Part shown: positions 8,253 to 18,076 of the stretch, in pieces
Layout of the letters: every line of letters starts with the position of its first letter
Numbering within the stretch: position 1 is the stretch's first letter
Origin: VXNE01 sp965205735
Lineage (GTDB): Bacteria; Pseudomonadota; Gammaproteobacteria; Pseudomonadales; Azotimanducaceae
NCBI GenBank assembly: GCA_965205735.1
Contig: OZ242179.1
Coordinates: 1,240,001-1,304,000 of the forward strand
Direction: 5' to 3'
Length of the DNA stretch: 64,000 bases
Notes under the pieces: model-generated
The model's input: the letters and a program-made list of their open reading frames with translations, nothing else
The model's database searches: none
Told to the model about the DNA's origin: nothing
Translations under genes and position numbers: made by a program

Positions 8253-9674
8253 CTATCCACCCACAGCGCGAATCTGGATCGCATCGACCCGCGCCTGGGC
8301 GAGCACGTCCGAAATCACCACGACGCGCTCGTTGGGCGGAATGTTCTCCCGCTCCTGCAACACGTTCAGCGCGGTCTGTATCGTTTTCTCGGGCACGGTC
8401 GAAAAGGCGGTGCGGTGCGAGAACACGCCGCGGTTCAGCATCAGCCGCCGGCGCGTCTGGCTATTGTTCGAGAAAGCGAATATGGGCACCGTCGGCGGCT
8501 GACAACTCGTGACCAGGTCGACCATCACGCCGCGCCGGGTAATGACGACGATACCCGCCGCACCGATCGCCTCCGCCAATCCGGCCGCGGCCTTGGCCAC
8601 ATGATGCTTGTCCGAGTCGGCAACGAACTCGGAGGCGAAGCCGAGGCCTGGAAACTGTTCGCTGGTGGCGGCGATGCGCGACAATTGCTGGACGCAGCGC
8701 ACCGGATAGCGCCCGAGGCTGGTCTCGCCGGAAAGCATGATCGCATCCACCCCCTCGTAGATCGCGTTGGCGACATCCGTTACTTCCGCGCGCGTCGGAA
8801 TCGGGTTCTCGATCATCGATTCCAGCAAATGCGTGGCGACAACGCAGCGCTTGCCCAACCTGGCGCAGGTCCTGACGAGATCGCGCTGTATGTTGGGCAT
8901 CGCCGCGATGTCCACCTCGATGCCGAGATCGCCCCTGGCGACCATCACCCCGTCGGCGGCCAGGGCGATATTCTCGACGTTCGCGAGACCTTCCCGATCT
9001 TCGATCTTGGCGATCACCTTGAGGGTCTTCTTGCCGAAGAGTTCCCTCGCCGCCGCTATGTCGTCGGCGGACCGCACGAACGACAACGCCAGAAAATCCA
9101 GATCCTGCGCCATGCCGAACAGGATGTCGTCGCGGTCCTTGCCCGCGATCGCCGGCAGGTTGACATGCACGCCGGGCAGGTTGATGTGCTTGCGACTGCC
9201 GAGGAAGCCGCCGTCGACCACGCGGCAGCGGACCCCTCGCTCCGACTTTTGCAACACCTCGAGGTTGATCAGGCCGTTGTCCAGGGTCACGGAGTTGCCT
9301 ACCGCCACAGCCTCCGGCAGTTCGGGATAGTTGACATGGATTTCGTTGGCGAGCCGATCCGAAGGGCTTCGTAACCTCCCGGACGTGCGCTCTACGGTCA
9401 GGTAGACCTCCTCGCCGGGTTCGAGACGCATCGGCGCATCCAGTTCACCGGTGCGGATTTCGGGTCCCATCGTGTCGAGCAAGAGGGGCACCGGGTACCT
9501 GACCTTTCGGTTCAGGGTCTTGATCCAGGTGATCACCTTGAGCGCTTCTTCATGGTTCGAATGCGACATGTTCAGCCGCACGACATCCATGCCCGCCGCA
9601 TACATGCGTTCGAGCATCCGATATTCCGAGGTGGCCGGACCGATGGTGCAGATGATCTTGGTGCGCCTGCGCAT
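8253..9674 (-). CDS. pyk: Pyruvate kinase
   Basis: Catalyses the last step of glycolysis, phosphoenolpyruvate plus ADP to pyruvate plus ATP, in the cytoplasm. The 473-aa length is standard. The N-terminal RRRTKIICTIGPATSE with RLNMSHSNHE, the catalytic Lys region VIAKIEDREGL, the metal-binding MVARGDLGIEV and MLSGETSLGRYPV are all in place. The usual ATQMLESM segment reads ATHLLESM, a minor change. The C-terminal domain (TRRGVMVDLVTSCQPP) is complete. ATG 9674 gives the expected N-terminus. It is transcribed behind the repair helicase with only a few bases between, but no functional link is known. Confidence 0.95.
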   Translation of the reverse strand: MRRRTKIICTIGPATSEYRMLERMYAAGMDVVRLNMSHSNHEEALKVITWIKTLNRKVRYPVPLLLDTMGPEIRTGELDAPMRLEPGEEVYLTVERTSGRLRSPSDRLANEIHVNYPELPEAVAVGNSVTLDNGLINLEVLQKSERGVRCRVVDGGFLGSRKHINLPGVHVNLPAIAGKDRDDILFGMAQDLDFLALSFVRSADDIAAARELFGKKTLKVIAKIEDREGLANVENIALAADGVMVARGDLGIEVDIAAMPNIQRDLVRTCARLGKRCVVATHLLESMIENPIPTRAEVTDVANAIYEGVDAIMLSGETSLGRYPVRCVQQLSRIAATSEQFPGLGFASEFVADSDKHHVAKAAAGLAEAIGAAGIVVITRRGVMVDLVTSCQPPTVPIFAFSNNSQTRRRLMLNRGVFSHRTAFSTVPEKTIQTALNVLQERENIPPNERVVVISDVLAQARVDAIQIRAVGG

Positions 9675-9678
9675 GGCG

Positions 9679-12229
9679 TCAGATTACCAGTCCGCTCCGG
9701 CTACGCCAAAAAGACGCGACGGCGGCGCCGATTTCGCTGCTCCGAACCTGGACGGGGCGCCAGTAGCGCGGGAAGAACGCGCACCAGTCGGCCCGCGGAA
9801 AACGCGGGTCGACAAGGACCACAACCCCGGTATCGCCCACGCCGCGCACGGCGCGACCCGCGGCCTGCGCCACGCGCGTCATCCCCGGCTGGCGATAGGC
9901 CACATCGAAACCGTCCGCGCCGAAACGCTCCCCGATGAGATCCCGTTCCAATGATCGCGGCACCAGACCGACGCCGACGACGATCACGCCCTCGAGCGCG
10001 CCGCCATCGAAGTCGACGGACTCGGCAAACATGCCGCCCATGACAGCGGCGCCGATGAGAGACGGCTGCCGGAGGCCAGTGCCATCCCCGGCAGCCCTTT
10101 CGTTCCTGGTCGAGAGCCGGCGGATGAAATCCTGCTTCTCCGCATCGGTCATGCCGGGCCGCTGCGCGACGACTTCCGCCATCCCTCGAAGACGGGAAAC
10201 CACCAGGTCGAGATATGCGAACGACGGGAAAGCGACGAGGTAGTTGCCGGGGGCGGCGCCGATCACGGCTTCGACGACCCCGGCAAGCGCGTTGCGCGAG
10301 TTGGCGCGATCCCGGTAGTAGGTCGATACGTCCGGGACGATGAATACGCCCAGGTTGGAGCCCCAGTCGAGGCGAACCCGCGCGGCTCGGCTCGACGCGT
10401 CCTGTCCATGGATGACCTGGAACAGCGGCAGCGGCGATACGGTGCCGGAAAACCGAACCGCGCCGCTGTAGCGACGCAGCACGCTGTCGATATGCCGCGA
10501 GGGGGACAGGCACACCATGCGCGCCTCGATGTTGCGGCGGCTTGTCGCGAGCAGGTGGCAGTAGTTGTCCTCGTCGCTCCACTCATGGCCCTGCTGAAGG
10601 CGAAAACAGTCGAAAAGGAACTCGCGGGTCGCGGGATACGACCCGAGATCGCCTTCCGCGGCCGCAGCGAGCAGTCGGTGGACCGCCCCGAGGAGCGCGC
10701 CCGGCTTTTCGATCCGGTACTCGGCGCCGTCGGAATCGTCGTGCATCCGCGTGGATGCGTCATCGGCGTCGGGGATTCCCGCCGGGTCGCCGCTTTCGCC
10801 CGCCGCGCTCCTCGCCTCGCGCCGCAGCTTCAAAAGCGCGCGGTCGACGGCGCGGAGCCGTTTGAGAAGCCATGGCGGCGCTTCCGCGAGCGCGCGTTTG
10901 AGCGCCGCGCGCTTGAGCGACGTGCTCAACATGTCGCGCACGCGATCGCCCAATTGGTGCGCCTCGTCCACAAGCAGGCCGACGCGCCCGAACGGCGGCG
11001 CGGCCAGACGCTCGAGCTTGACGACGGGATCGAAGACGTAGTTGTAGTCGCACACCACGACATCCGCCCAGGCGGCGGCGTCGAGACTGAGTTCGAACGG
11101 ACAGACGGCGTGACGCGCGGCGGTGCGCTCGATCGAATCGCGCGTCGCCAATCCCGTCTTGAGCAACTCGTCGCGCGCCGGCCGCATGCGGTCGTAGTAG
11201 CCCCGGGCATAGCGGCAGCGCTCCGGGTCGCACGGCACCTCGGGGTTGAAGCAGATGTCCCGCTTCGCCGTGAGGACGACCGTCGACGCCCGCGCCGCTT
11301 TTCCTTCCCCCTCCCCTTGCCCCTCCCCTTGCCCCTCCCCCCTCCCCTTGCCCCTCCGCCAGGGCGCACTGCTCAAGCGTCTCGGTCGGCGACTGCTTGC
11401 CGGTGGTGCGCGCCGTCAGGTAAATGACGCGGTCGAGCGCGCCGTCGCCGATGGCGCGCAACGCCGAGAACACGGTGGCCGCCGTCTTGCCGCTGCCGGT
11501 GGGCGCTTCCACCAGCAACTGTTCGCGGTCGCGAAACGCCCGGTAGGCGCCCCTGGCAAGGCGTCGTTGACTGTCCCGGAAATCGGGGAACGGGAACGGC
11601 AACCGGCTCAGACACGCATTGCGCCGGTTGATGCGCGCCGCTGTCGCCGCCAGCCAGGCGGTGTAGGCCGCGACCGTGTGCGCGAGAAACTCCGCCAAGT
11701 CGTCCTGTTCATGCGTCTCTTCGAAATGCGTCGCGGCGTCATTATCCGGGTCCGGGTGCAGGTAGATCAGGCGCAGCCGCCACGCATCGCGGTTGGCCGG
11801 CGCATCTTTCACGCCGTCCATGCCGTTCACGAGGGCCGCATACAGCTTGAGCTGGGCCATATGCAGATGACCGATATGGGCGTGCAGGCCCGCGACCTCG
11901 GAGCGCGTGGTCTTGTATTCCTCGATCAGGCGCGCGCCATCGTCGATGCCGTCGATCCGGCCCCTGATGCGGAGCGTGACGCCGTGGCGCGTGACGGTCG
12001 CCGCCACCGGCATTTCCCGCCGATAGCCTTCGCGTTCCGGCTGCGCACGCCGCTGCGCGCCGATGCCCTCCGCGGCGGTGGCGCTGCCTGTGTAGCGATA
12101 GTGGATGTCGCCCCGACGATGCACGAAGGCCGCCAAATCACGGACGGCGACCGTGGCAGACGACAGCGACTGGTCCGGCGGCCGCCCATCCGCGGCTGTG
12201 GACGGCGACGGTCCCGACGTGTCGGTCAT
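9679..12229 (-). pseudogene. Rad3/DinG-type iron-sulfur helicase with RecB-like domain, frameshifted at a C6/G6 run
   Basis: Two frames together encode one SF2 helicase of about 850 aa. The upstream part holds a PD-(D/E)XK-like segment (GRIDGIDD, then EEYKTTRSEV) and Walker A (EAPTGSGKTAAT). The downstream part holds Cys residues placed as in XPD/DinG iron-sulfur domains (CFNPEVPCDPERC and later AVCPFEL), the DEAH box (VDEAHQLGD) and the C-terminal motor motifs (GRAVRGVGDTG). The frames meet in a Gly/Glu/Gln-coding repeat at about 11300-11360. A run of six C (11337-11342) where five would keep the frame explains the break. It may be a real mutation, a phase-variable switch or a sequencing slip. 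Start ATG 12229 overlaps the nuclease stop as ATGA; ATG 12235 is an alternative. Confidence 0.8.
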
Positions 12230-13908
12230 CTGCATCGCGCCACCCGGACCGGCAAACGCGCCGCGCGCAGCCGGTCGATCCACAGGTGCTGATCGTCGCG
12301 CAGCCGGTCGTTCGGGCCCTTCACTTCGACAAACTCGAAGCGGCCGGGACCATAGACGACGGTCAGGTCCGGAAAACCCCGCCGCGCGTTGTCGAGATCC
12401 GCCGACGCGAAGGCGATCAGCTTTCGCACGGCATCCATCCCGAGGCCGTCAAGCAATCGACCAAGCGTATCCGCGTCGAATACGCGCCAGTCGACCAGGC
12501 GATTGGCCACGTCCCGATGCGCGCGACACGCATCGAGCATCGCGGCGCGCAGGGTCTCGTCGCCGACCGCGAGCGGGTCCGCGCACAGGTCGCGCCGGGC
12601 TTCGAGAAAGTCGGGCCAGAAAAGGTCGATGGGGGCGGTCTGGAACGCGTTGATGAACATGCCGTCCACGGGCGCGAACATCCAATCCCAATAAGCGAGA
12701 CCGAACAGTCCCATGGGCAGCGCGTTCTCCAGGTGCCAGGCGCAGCCTTCGTCGGCGGTGAGGATCGCCGCCGCGGACGCCTCGACGCGGTCGATGTCCG
12801 GCACGTCCAGGATGATCGTCTCTCGGGGCCAGGCCCGATGCCGTCGCGTGCCGAAACGCTTGGCGAACTCCGCCTCCTGCGGGCAAATCGGGCGCGCGCG
12901 CATGCTTCGGCGGAGGCGCTCCACGGCCCCCAGGTCCCCAAGGCGCTTCAGGATTCTCATGCTGCGCTCCCGCGCCGGCGCCATGCTGGAGCGCGCGTAG
13001 CAAGCGAGCGCCGCGTCGAACTCGCGAACGCGCTCGAGCCCCCGGCCAAGCCGGTTGAGTATGCGGCTGCGGCGACGTTCGAAGAGACGGTTTTCATGGG
13101 GATGCCACAGCGCCTCGAGTGCGAGGACCGCGGCATCGGCGGGTGGTTTCGGGCCCAGTTCGTCCACCTGGTCGCCGAGGACAAGCAGCGCGATGTACGC
13201 GTCCAGGGAAGCGCGATCGGCGAACAGGCGCCGTTCGCGGGCCAATTCGTACTCGGCGTAACGGGCGAGGCCGAGATCGCGCAGCACGAAAGTCGAGAGG
13301 TCGCGCCGCCTGTCGCCGAAGAAAAGCAGCCGGTACAGTTCGAGCCGCTCCCCTATGTCGAGAGCGACCCAGGGGCAGCGCCGTTCGATGCGCTGATGGA
13401 CCTCGCTGTCGCACAGGCTGCGCTCGATCCACTCCAGGTACTCGTGCTTGCGGGCGGTCGCTGGTTTCGGCGGCGTGTCAGCGCGGTGTTCACAAACGGC
13501 GGCCCCGTTATCTGCGGCGACGGCGGACGAAGCGCCCTCGGCGGCCAGGACATCGCCGAAACACTGCGCAAGCTCCGCGCGGGTGAGCAGCCGGGCAAGG
13601 TCCGCCGACGGCGCTTGCGGGCACCAGGACACGAACTCGCGCGCGATCAGGTGCGTCAATGCGGCCGGGGTATCGTCGATTTCCCGGAAGTGCAGGGAGT
13701 CGACGCGAACGAGCGGGCCCTTGCGCGAGATCAGGCGCGCCAGCAGGCGTTGCGCCTCCGCCGGCATCGCGATGACGCCCTCGCCGAAATCCGACTCCTC
13801 GGGCGTCAATATGTCGCCGTACTGTTGCCGCACGCCTGCGATCAACGCGATCAGGTTGTCCGCGTAGTAGTGATCCGGGGGCGGTTGACCTGCGTTGAGT
13901 TCCGGCAA
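12226..13908 (-). CDS. FAN1-like VRR-NUC structure-specific nuclease
   Basis: The 560-aa protein ends in a VRR-NUC domain: FPDLTVVYGPGRFEFVEVKG contains the PD and E-x-K catalytic residues (PDL...FEFVEVK), followed by NDRLRDDQHLWIDRL. The preceding 450 residues, with a SAP-like N-terminal part (LLARLISRKGPLVRVDSL) and helical repeats, match bacterial FAN1, a nuclease acting at branched DNA and interstrand cross-links. Its TGA overlaps the ATG of the Rad3-type helicase (ATGA), so the two are translationally coupled and likely act together in repair. The usual bacterial pairing of this nuclease with a DinG-like helicase supports the call. ATG 13908 is the only sensible start. Confidence 0.87.
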   Translation of the reverse strand: MPELNAGQPPPDHYYADNLIALIAGVRQQYGDILTPEESDFGEGVIAMPAEAQRLLARLISRKGPLVRVDSLHFREIDDTPAALTHLIAREFVSWCPQAPSADLARLLTRAELAQCFGDVLAAEGASSAVAADNGAAVCEHRADTPPKPATARKHEYLEWIERSLCDSEVHQRIERRCPWVALDIGERLELYRLLFFGDRRRDLSTFVLRDLGLARYAEYELARERRLFADRASLDAYIALLVLGDQVDELGPKPPADAAVLALEALWHPHENRLFERRRSRILNRLGRGLERVREFDAALACYARSSMAPARERSMRILKRLGDLGAVERLRRSMRARPICPQEAEFAKRFGTRRHRAWPRETIILDVPDIDRVEASAAAILTADEGCAWHLENALPMGLFGLAYWDWMFAPVDGMFINAFQTAPIDLFWPDFLEARRDLCADPLAVGDETLRAAMLDACRAHRDVANRLVDWRVFDADTLGRLLDGLGMDAVRKLIAFASADLDNARRGFPDLTVVYGPGRFEFVEVKGPNDRLRDDQHLWIDRLRAARLPVRVARCR

Positions 13909-14029
13909 TGGCGAGCCCCGTGTCTCGCAAGAAGGCGAGCCGCATTATAGCGGCTTATGTATGGGCATACAGCGAATTTGTGGCGGCTCTCCCACGTTCA
14001 TGCCGATCTCGAACTCAACGTCCCATCGA

Positions 14030-14356
14030 TCAGGGACACCCATCATCCGTTAGGGACACCAGCATGCCCATCAGGTGCCCATCGGGGACACCCATGCGCC
14101 AGACAGAGGTCATGGCCTTCCAACGCCCAAGCATTCGTCCGAAAAATGTGCATGGAGGGAGGGGAAGGCGCCGGCTCACCCGACTGGAAACACACCGCAT
14201 CGGGGACACCCACGGCCGGATCTTTCATGGGTGTCCCCGATCGGTCTTCCCGTCTGACTTTCATGGTCATCCCTGATGGGTGTCTTTGCGATCATGGGTG
14301 TCCCTATTTGCGATCAATCATGGGTGTCCCTATTTGCGGTGCGTGGGTGTCCCTAT
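14030..14356. repeat. Array A of the GGGACACCCAT repeat family
   Basis: About nine copies of the motif occur in 330 bp. The left half carries it as GGGACACCCA (14033, 14053, 14084 and 14203), the right half as the complement TGGGTGTCCC (14228, 14277, 14294, 14320 and 14343). The two central copies form a 14-bp perfect inverted repeat (14199-14212 with 14228-14241, 15-base loop). The last copies share a longer unit ending in CTATTTGCG. The array sits between the divergent FAN1-like gene and a 5'-truncated Rpn-type gene, at what looks like an insertion or deletion boundary. Confidence 0.8.
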
Positions 14357-15111
14357 TTCACTTTCGGGAGCTGGATGTGCCCCTGCTGGTGGAGTGGGCC
14401 GACGGCCGCCGCGAGGCAATCCTGTTTGTGCTGGAGGAAGAATCCGACTGGCGGCGATTCTCGCTGCACCGGCTGGCGCACTACTGCCTCGACCTCGCCG
14501 AGTTGTTCGAGACGGACCGCGTCGTGCCGGCGGTGATTTTCTTGCGCGACGCCGACGCGGCCGCCGCGTCGCTCACCCTGGGCACCGAGCGCCGCCCCTA
14601 CCTGACCTTCGACTATCTGGACTGCAAGCTCAAGGAGATACCCGCCGAGCGCTGGCTGCACAGCGACAACCTGGTGGCGCGAGTCAACCTGCCGAACATG
14701 CGCAGCCCGGAGACCCGCAAGGTGGAGGTCTACGCGCAGGCGGTTCGCGGCTTGCTGGCACTCGAGCGGGACGGCGACAAGCGAGCAAAATATTTCGAAT
14801 TCATCGACATCTACGCCGGCCTCACCGACAATGAGTTCCGGCGCTATCGACGGCAATATCCCGAGGAAAGTTCCACCATGGCAGGAGTCATCGAAAGGGC
14901 CCGCGACGAAGGCATGCAGCAAGGCATGCGCCAAGGCCGCGTCGAGGGGGAGCGGACGGTCCTGGAACGACTGCTGCGGCGGCGATTCGGTCTCCTGTCG
15001 CCCGCAGTCGCCGAACGGCTCAGCCAAGCGTCTGCGAGCGAACTGGAGACCTGGGCCGAAAACGTACTCGACGCCGAAACGCTTGGCGACGTATTCGAAT
15101 CGAGTTCCTAG
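14356..15111 (+). pseudogene. 5'-truncated Rpn/YhgA-type protein
   Basis: From about 14362 the frame encodes the C-terminal two thirds of a Rpn/DUF4351-type protein: VPLLVEWADGRREAILFVLE, then a central domain (YLTFDYLDCKLKEIP), a charged Gln/Gly-rich helix (EGMQQGMRQGRVEGER) and the C-terminal RRRFGLLSPAVAERLSQASA segment typical of DUF4351. The normal N-terminus is absent and is replaced by repeat array A, from which the frame stays open (back to 13957) only by chance, encoding a repeat-derived peptide. Related proteins are recombination-promoting nucleases or transposase-like. Without the start this copy is probably inactive. Confidence 0.7.
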
Positions 15112-15138
15112 CGCCGCAACGGTCGCCCGGATTTGCGC

Positions 15139-15699
15139 CTAATATCTCCCTGCCTGAACACTGGGATTGATGTGCGGGAAGGGCTGATCCGGGACGGGCA
15201 ATTCGAGGAAGTCGCATAGCGTCTCCCAGCCGTCGCCGGCGGTGATGTCCATGGTGAGAAGACACTCCCTGCCGGAGAAATACCTGACCACATCCGCGTT
15301 GTGGCGGCGATAGCGGTCGAGATAGGCGCGCTCGTTGCCACGCGGCGACCCCCTCCCCGGTCCATAGATCCACTCGCGCATGGGTGTGCGCTCATCGCCG
15401 AAGTGGCGAACCACGCTGGCGATCCAGCTATCCGGGGCACGCAGCGTCAGGATGAACCTGCTGCCGGGATAGGCCGCGTCCATCTCCCGGAACAGGACAG
15501 ACCAGGGATTGTCGTTGAACGCATCGAACCGCGATGCAAGGTCGAGCGCCATCGGCAAGGCGCGTTCGGCGATCCGAGGGTCGCGGGCGCCGTTCGGCCC
15601 GGTCACTCGGTACCCGAGGAGCTCCAGCGCCCGGGCAAGGGACTTCGTTCCGGTCTTGTGCAAGCCGACGCAAAAGACCTTTGGCTGCTCGGTCTTCAA
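15139..15699 (-). CDS. Sulfotransferase family protein
   Basis: The 186-aa protein begins with the PAPS-binding loop typical of the family (FCVGLHKTGTKSLARALE, residues 9-26) and has the second nucleotide-binding strand (RFILTLRAPDSWIASVVRHF) with a conserved Arg/Ser region. It is a short member of the bacterial sulfotransferase/P-loop group that transfers sulfate from PAPS to an alcohol; the acceptor cannot be told. ATG 15699 lies only 14 bases from the left end of a MITE (15713), so the element now occupies the promoter region and may have altered expression. It is convergent with the truncated Rpn gene. Confidence 0.8.
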   Translation of the reverse strand: MKTEQPKVFCVGLHKTGTKSLARALELLGYRVTGPNGARDPRIAERALPMALDLASRFDAFNDNPWSVLFREMDAAYPGSRFILTLRAPDSWIASVVRHFGDERTPMREWIYGPGRGSPRGNERAYLDRYRRHNADVVRYFSGRECLLTMDITAGDGWETLCDFLELPVPDQPFPHINPSVQAGRY

Positions 15700-15712
15700 A
15701 CCTTGGCGCGAA

Positions 15713-15989
15713 CTAGTGTCGTGTCACGCGAGTTATGACGCTTCAGCGCGTCCCACGGGGTCTGTGGCAAGGCGCGTCCCCGCCGGGAATGGTCGGCTCC
15801 ATTGCCAAGGGGCGCAACGGCGGCTTCACGGGTACCCCTCCGTGGGGCGCGCCCTTCGGGAGATCGCCATGCACGCCACTGCCGCGTTGTGGCCCTTGCG
15901 AATATGCCCGATATTCCCTGCGGACCACGCCTTGCATTGACGCGCATGGCGAACTCTGAAGCGCCAGAACGCGCGCGACACGACACTAG
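15713..15989. mobile_element. 277-bp MITE with 34-bp terminal inverted repeats
   Basis: The ends 15713-15746 and 15956-15989 are inverted repeats of 34 bases with four mismatches. The outermost 13 (CTAGTGTCGTGTC) are identical. The interior has no credible gene; open frames on both strands have odd composition. A small, non-coding element with long inverted ends and TA at the tips fits a MITE of the IS630/Tc1 type (TA target), but no parent transposase is visible here. It separates the sulfotransferase from the acyl-CoA ligase. Confidence 0.8.
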
Positions 15990-16151
15990 GGCCGTGGCCA
16001 GCGGCTCAATCGCCGCCCTGCTTTCCCACATGCCATCCCCTCCCCAAGAGCCAAAATTGTAGCATCGCGTCTTCTTTGCCAAAATTTGTCCCTTGGCGCC
16101 CGATCGGGCGGCGCGTACGCAACGGCACACGGATTGGGCGGATGACACGAA

Positions 16152-17855
16152 ATGGATAGCGCAGCTTTTCGCGCAGCGGTGCGCGCGGCGACCGCGCCCG
16201 GCGAACCGTTCGAGACCACCGTGCGGCGCGTCAACGGCGTCGACTTCACGGCGTTTGTCCACGCGCCGGAGCACCTGCGCGCACTCTATGCCGAAGGTCT
16301 TGCATACGCAGACAGGGACTTCCTCGTCTACCAGCAGGAACGCTACAGTTTCCAGGGGTCGTGGGACCTCGCGGCCAAGTGCGCCAACCGATTGCTGGCG
16401 GAGGGTATCAGGCCCGGCGACCGCGTGGGCATCGCGCTGCGCAACTATCCGGAATGGGCGTTCGCCTACATGGGCATCACGTCCATCGGCGCGATCGCCG
16501 TCGCGATGAATGCCTGGTGGACCACCGAAGAGATGATCTACGGGGTGGAAGACAGCGGCCTGTCGGTGCTGTTCGTCGACCGCGAGCGGCTCGAACGGAT
16601 CGGCGGTCACGCCGAACGGCTCGGCATCGACCTCGTCACCGTCCGTTGCCAGGGAGAGGGGTGGCGCACCTGGGAAACGTTCATCGCGGGCGCCTCGCGC
16701 ACGATGCCCGGAGTGGAACTCGACGGCGACGACGACGCGATGATCCTCTATACCTCGGGCTCCACGGCGCACCCGAAGGGCGTGCTGTCCATCCACCGAT
16801 CCATTATCCAGGCGCTGCTCGGCTGGGAAGCCGGCGGCGCCGTCGCCCGGCGCCTGTGGCCGGAACTCGCCCAGCAGGCCTCGGAACCGCAGCATCCCCC
16901 GGCGATCATCCTGTCGGTGCCCCTGTTTCACGTCAGCGGCCTCGTGGTCCAGCTCCTGCAGTCGTTCCGTTTCGGGCGCAAGGTGGTCGCCATGTACAAG
17001 TGGGATCCGGAAGAAGCGCTCCCCATCATCGAGGCCGAGCGCATCACGAGCTTCAATGGCGTCCCCATCATGGCGTGGGAACTCGTGCAATCGCCGAACT
17101 ACGCCAGGTTCGACCTGTCGAGCCTGAGGAGCGCCGGCGGCGGCGGCGCGCCCATGGCGCCGGAACAGTCGAGGCGCATCAACGAGAAGGTCGGTTCGGG
17201 GGCCGCCGGCACCGGCTGGGGCATGACGGAAACCCAGGGGCTCGCAACCACCATCGGCGGCCCGGCATTGCGCGAACGTCCGAGGAGCTGCGGCCGCGCC
17301 GCGCCGCCGCTGGTCAAGGTCAAGGTCATCGACGAGAACGGCGGCGAGGTCCCGCGGGGAGAAACCGGCGAGTTGTGCATCCGGGGCGTGATGAACTTCA
17401 AGCGCTACTGGAACAAGCCGGAGGAGACGGCGCAGACGCTGGTCGACGGTTGGGTGCGCAGCGGCGACATCGGGCACATGGACAAGGACGACTTCGTCTT
17501 CATCACGGACCGCGCCAAGGACATGATCCTCAGAGGCGGCGAAAACATCGGCTGCCAGGAAGTCGAGGCGGTCCTGTATCAACATCCCGACGTGGCCGAG
17601 TGCGCCGTCTTCGGCGTTCCGGACACGCGCCTCGGCGAAGCCGTCGCCGCGGTCGTCATGCCGCGCCCCGGCGCCGGGCTCGGCGTGGACGCGCTGAAGC
17701 GCTACGCGGGCGAACACCTGGCGCAATTCAAGATCCCCGAACACATCTGGCTGCGCGGCGAGCGCCTGCCCAGAATCGCCTCCGAGAAGATCTTCAAGCG
17801 CCGCCTGCGGGAAGAGGCGATCGAGCAGCTTGCCGCCGAGCGATCCGCGGGTTAG
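16152..17855 (+). CDS. Acyl-CoA synthetase (AMP-dependent ligase)
   Basis: Activates a carboxylic acid, probably a medium- or long-chain fatty acid, to its CoA thioester through an acyl-AMP. The 567-aa protein has all core motifs: YTSGSTAHPKG (ATP/phosphate loop), GWGMTET, GWVRSGDIGHMDKDD (adenosine ribose Asp), KDMILRGGENI hinge, and a C-terminal catalytic Lys in IASEKIFKR. YTSGST is followed by AHPKG rather than the usual GxPKG, a mild deviation. ATG 16152 gives a complete N-terminus. The long open frame on the opposite strand is a codon-bias shadow. Substrate not deducible from sequence. Confidence 0.92.
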   Translation: MDSAAFRAAVRAATAPGEPFETTVRRVNGVDFTAFVHAPEHLRALYAEGLAYADRDFLVYQQERYSFQGSWDLAAKCANRLLAEGIRPGDRVGIALRNYPEWAFAYMGITSIGAIAVAMNAWWTTEEMIYGVEDSGLSVLFVDRERLERIGGHAERLGIDLVTVRCQGEGWRTWETFIAGASRTMPGVELDGDDDAMILYTSGSTAHPKGVLSIHRSIIQALLGWEAGGAVARRLWPELAQQASEPQHPPAIILSVPLFHVSGLVVQLLQSFRFGRKVVAMYKWDPEEALPIIEAERITSFNGVPIMAWELVQSPNYARFDLSSLRSAGGGGAPMAPEQSRRINEKVGSGAAGTGWGMTETQGLATTIGGPALRERPRSCGRAAPPLVKVKVIDENGGEVPRGETGELCIRGVMNFKRYWNKPEETAQTLVDGWVRSGDIGHMDKDDFVFITDRAKDMILRGGENIGCQEVEAVLYQHPDVAECAVFGVPDTRLGEAVAAVVMPRPGAGLGVDALKRYAGEHLAQFKIPEHIWLRGERLPRIASEKIFKRRLREEAIEQLAAERSAG

Positions 17856-18076
17856 CGTCGGTCGGTGCGAGCCAACGCCCGGCCCTCGCGCATCCTCGCT
17901 TCATGAATTGAACAAGATTGGACCTGCCTGCATCTCTCGCGAATCACGACGGGACGATGGCTTACAGCGGTTTCAGAGATGACGCATTGTTGGGGGTCTC
18001 GGGGTCTCGCATGGTGGCTGTCCCGAGGCGCGGGCGGTCGAGGACTACCACACAGGCTGAGGAACCGGATACCGCC

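Noticed and set aside
11300..11360. Programmed ribosomal frameshift in the helicase
   Set aside because: No slippery heptamer with downstream structure is evident; a one-base change in a G/C homopolymer explains the break more simply.
12286..13950. 554-codon open frame opposite the FAN1-like nuclease, and similar long antisense frames at 6912-9374 and 55747-58005
   Set aside because: Antisense of clearly conserved genes; composition is His/Arg/Gln/Gly-rich with no recognisable domain.
13957..14355. Extended N-terminus of the Rpn-type gene starting at 13957
   Set aside because: The first 135 codons are translated repeat array and intergenic sequence, with no similarity to the family's N-terminal domain.
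15696..17744. Long 682-codon open frame opposite the acyl-CoA ligase
   Set aside because: It mirrors the codon bias of the real gene, has no family features and crosses the MITE; a GC-rich antisense shadow.
17856..18076. HigB toxin upstream of the HigA-like gene
   Set aside because: No frame in this stretch shows the RelE/HigB pattern; the open frame joined to higA has no toxin motifs.
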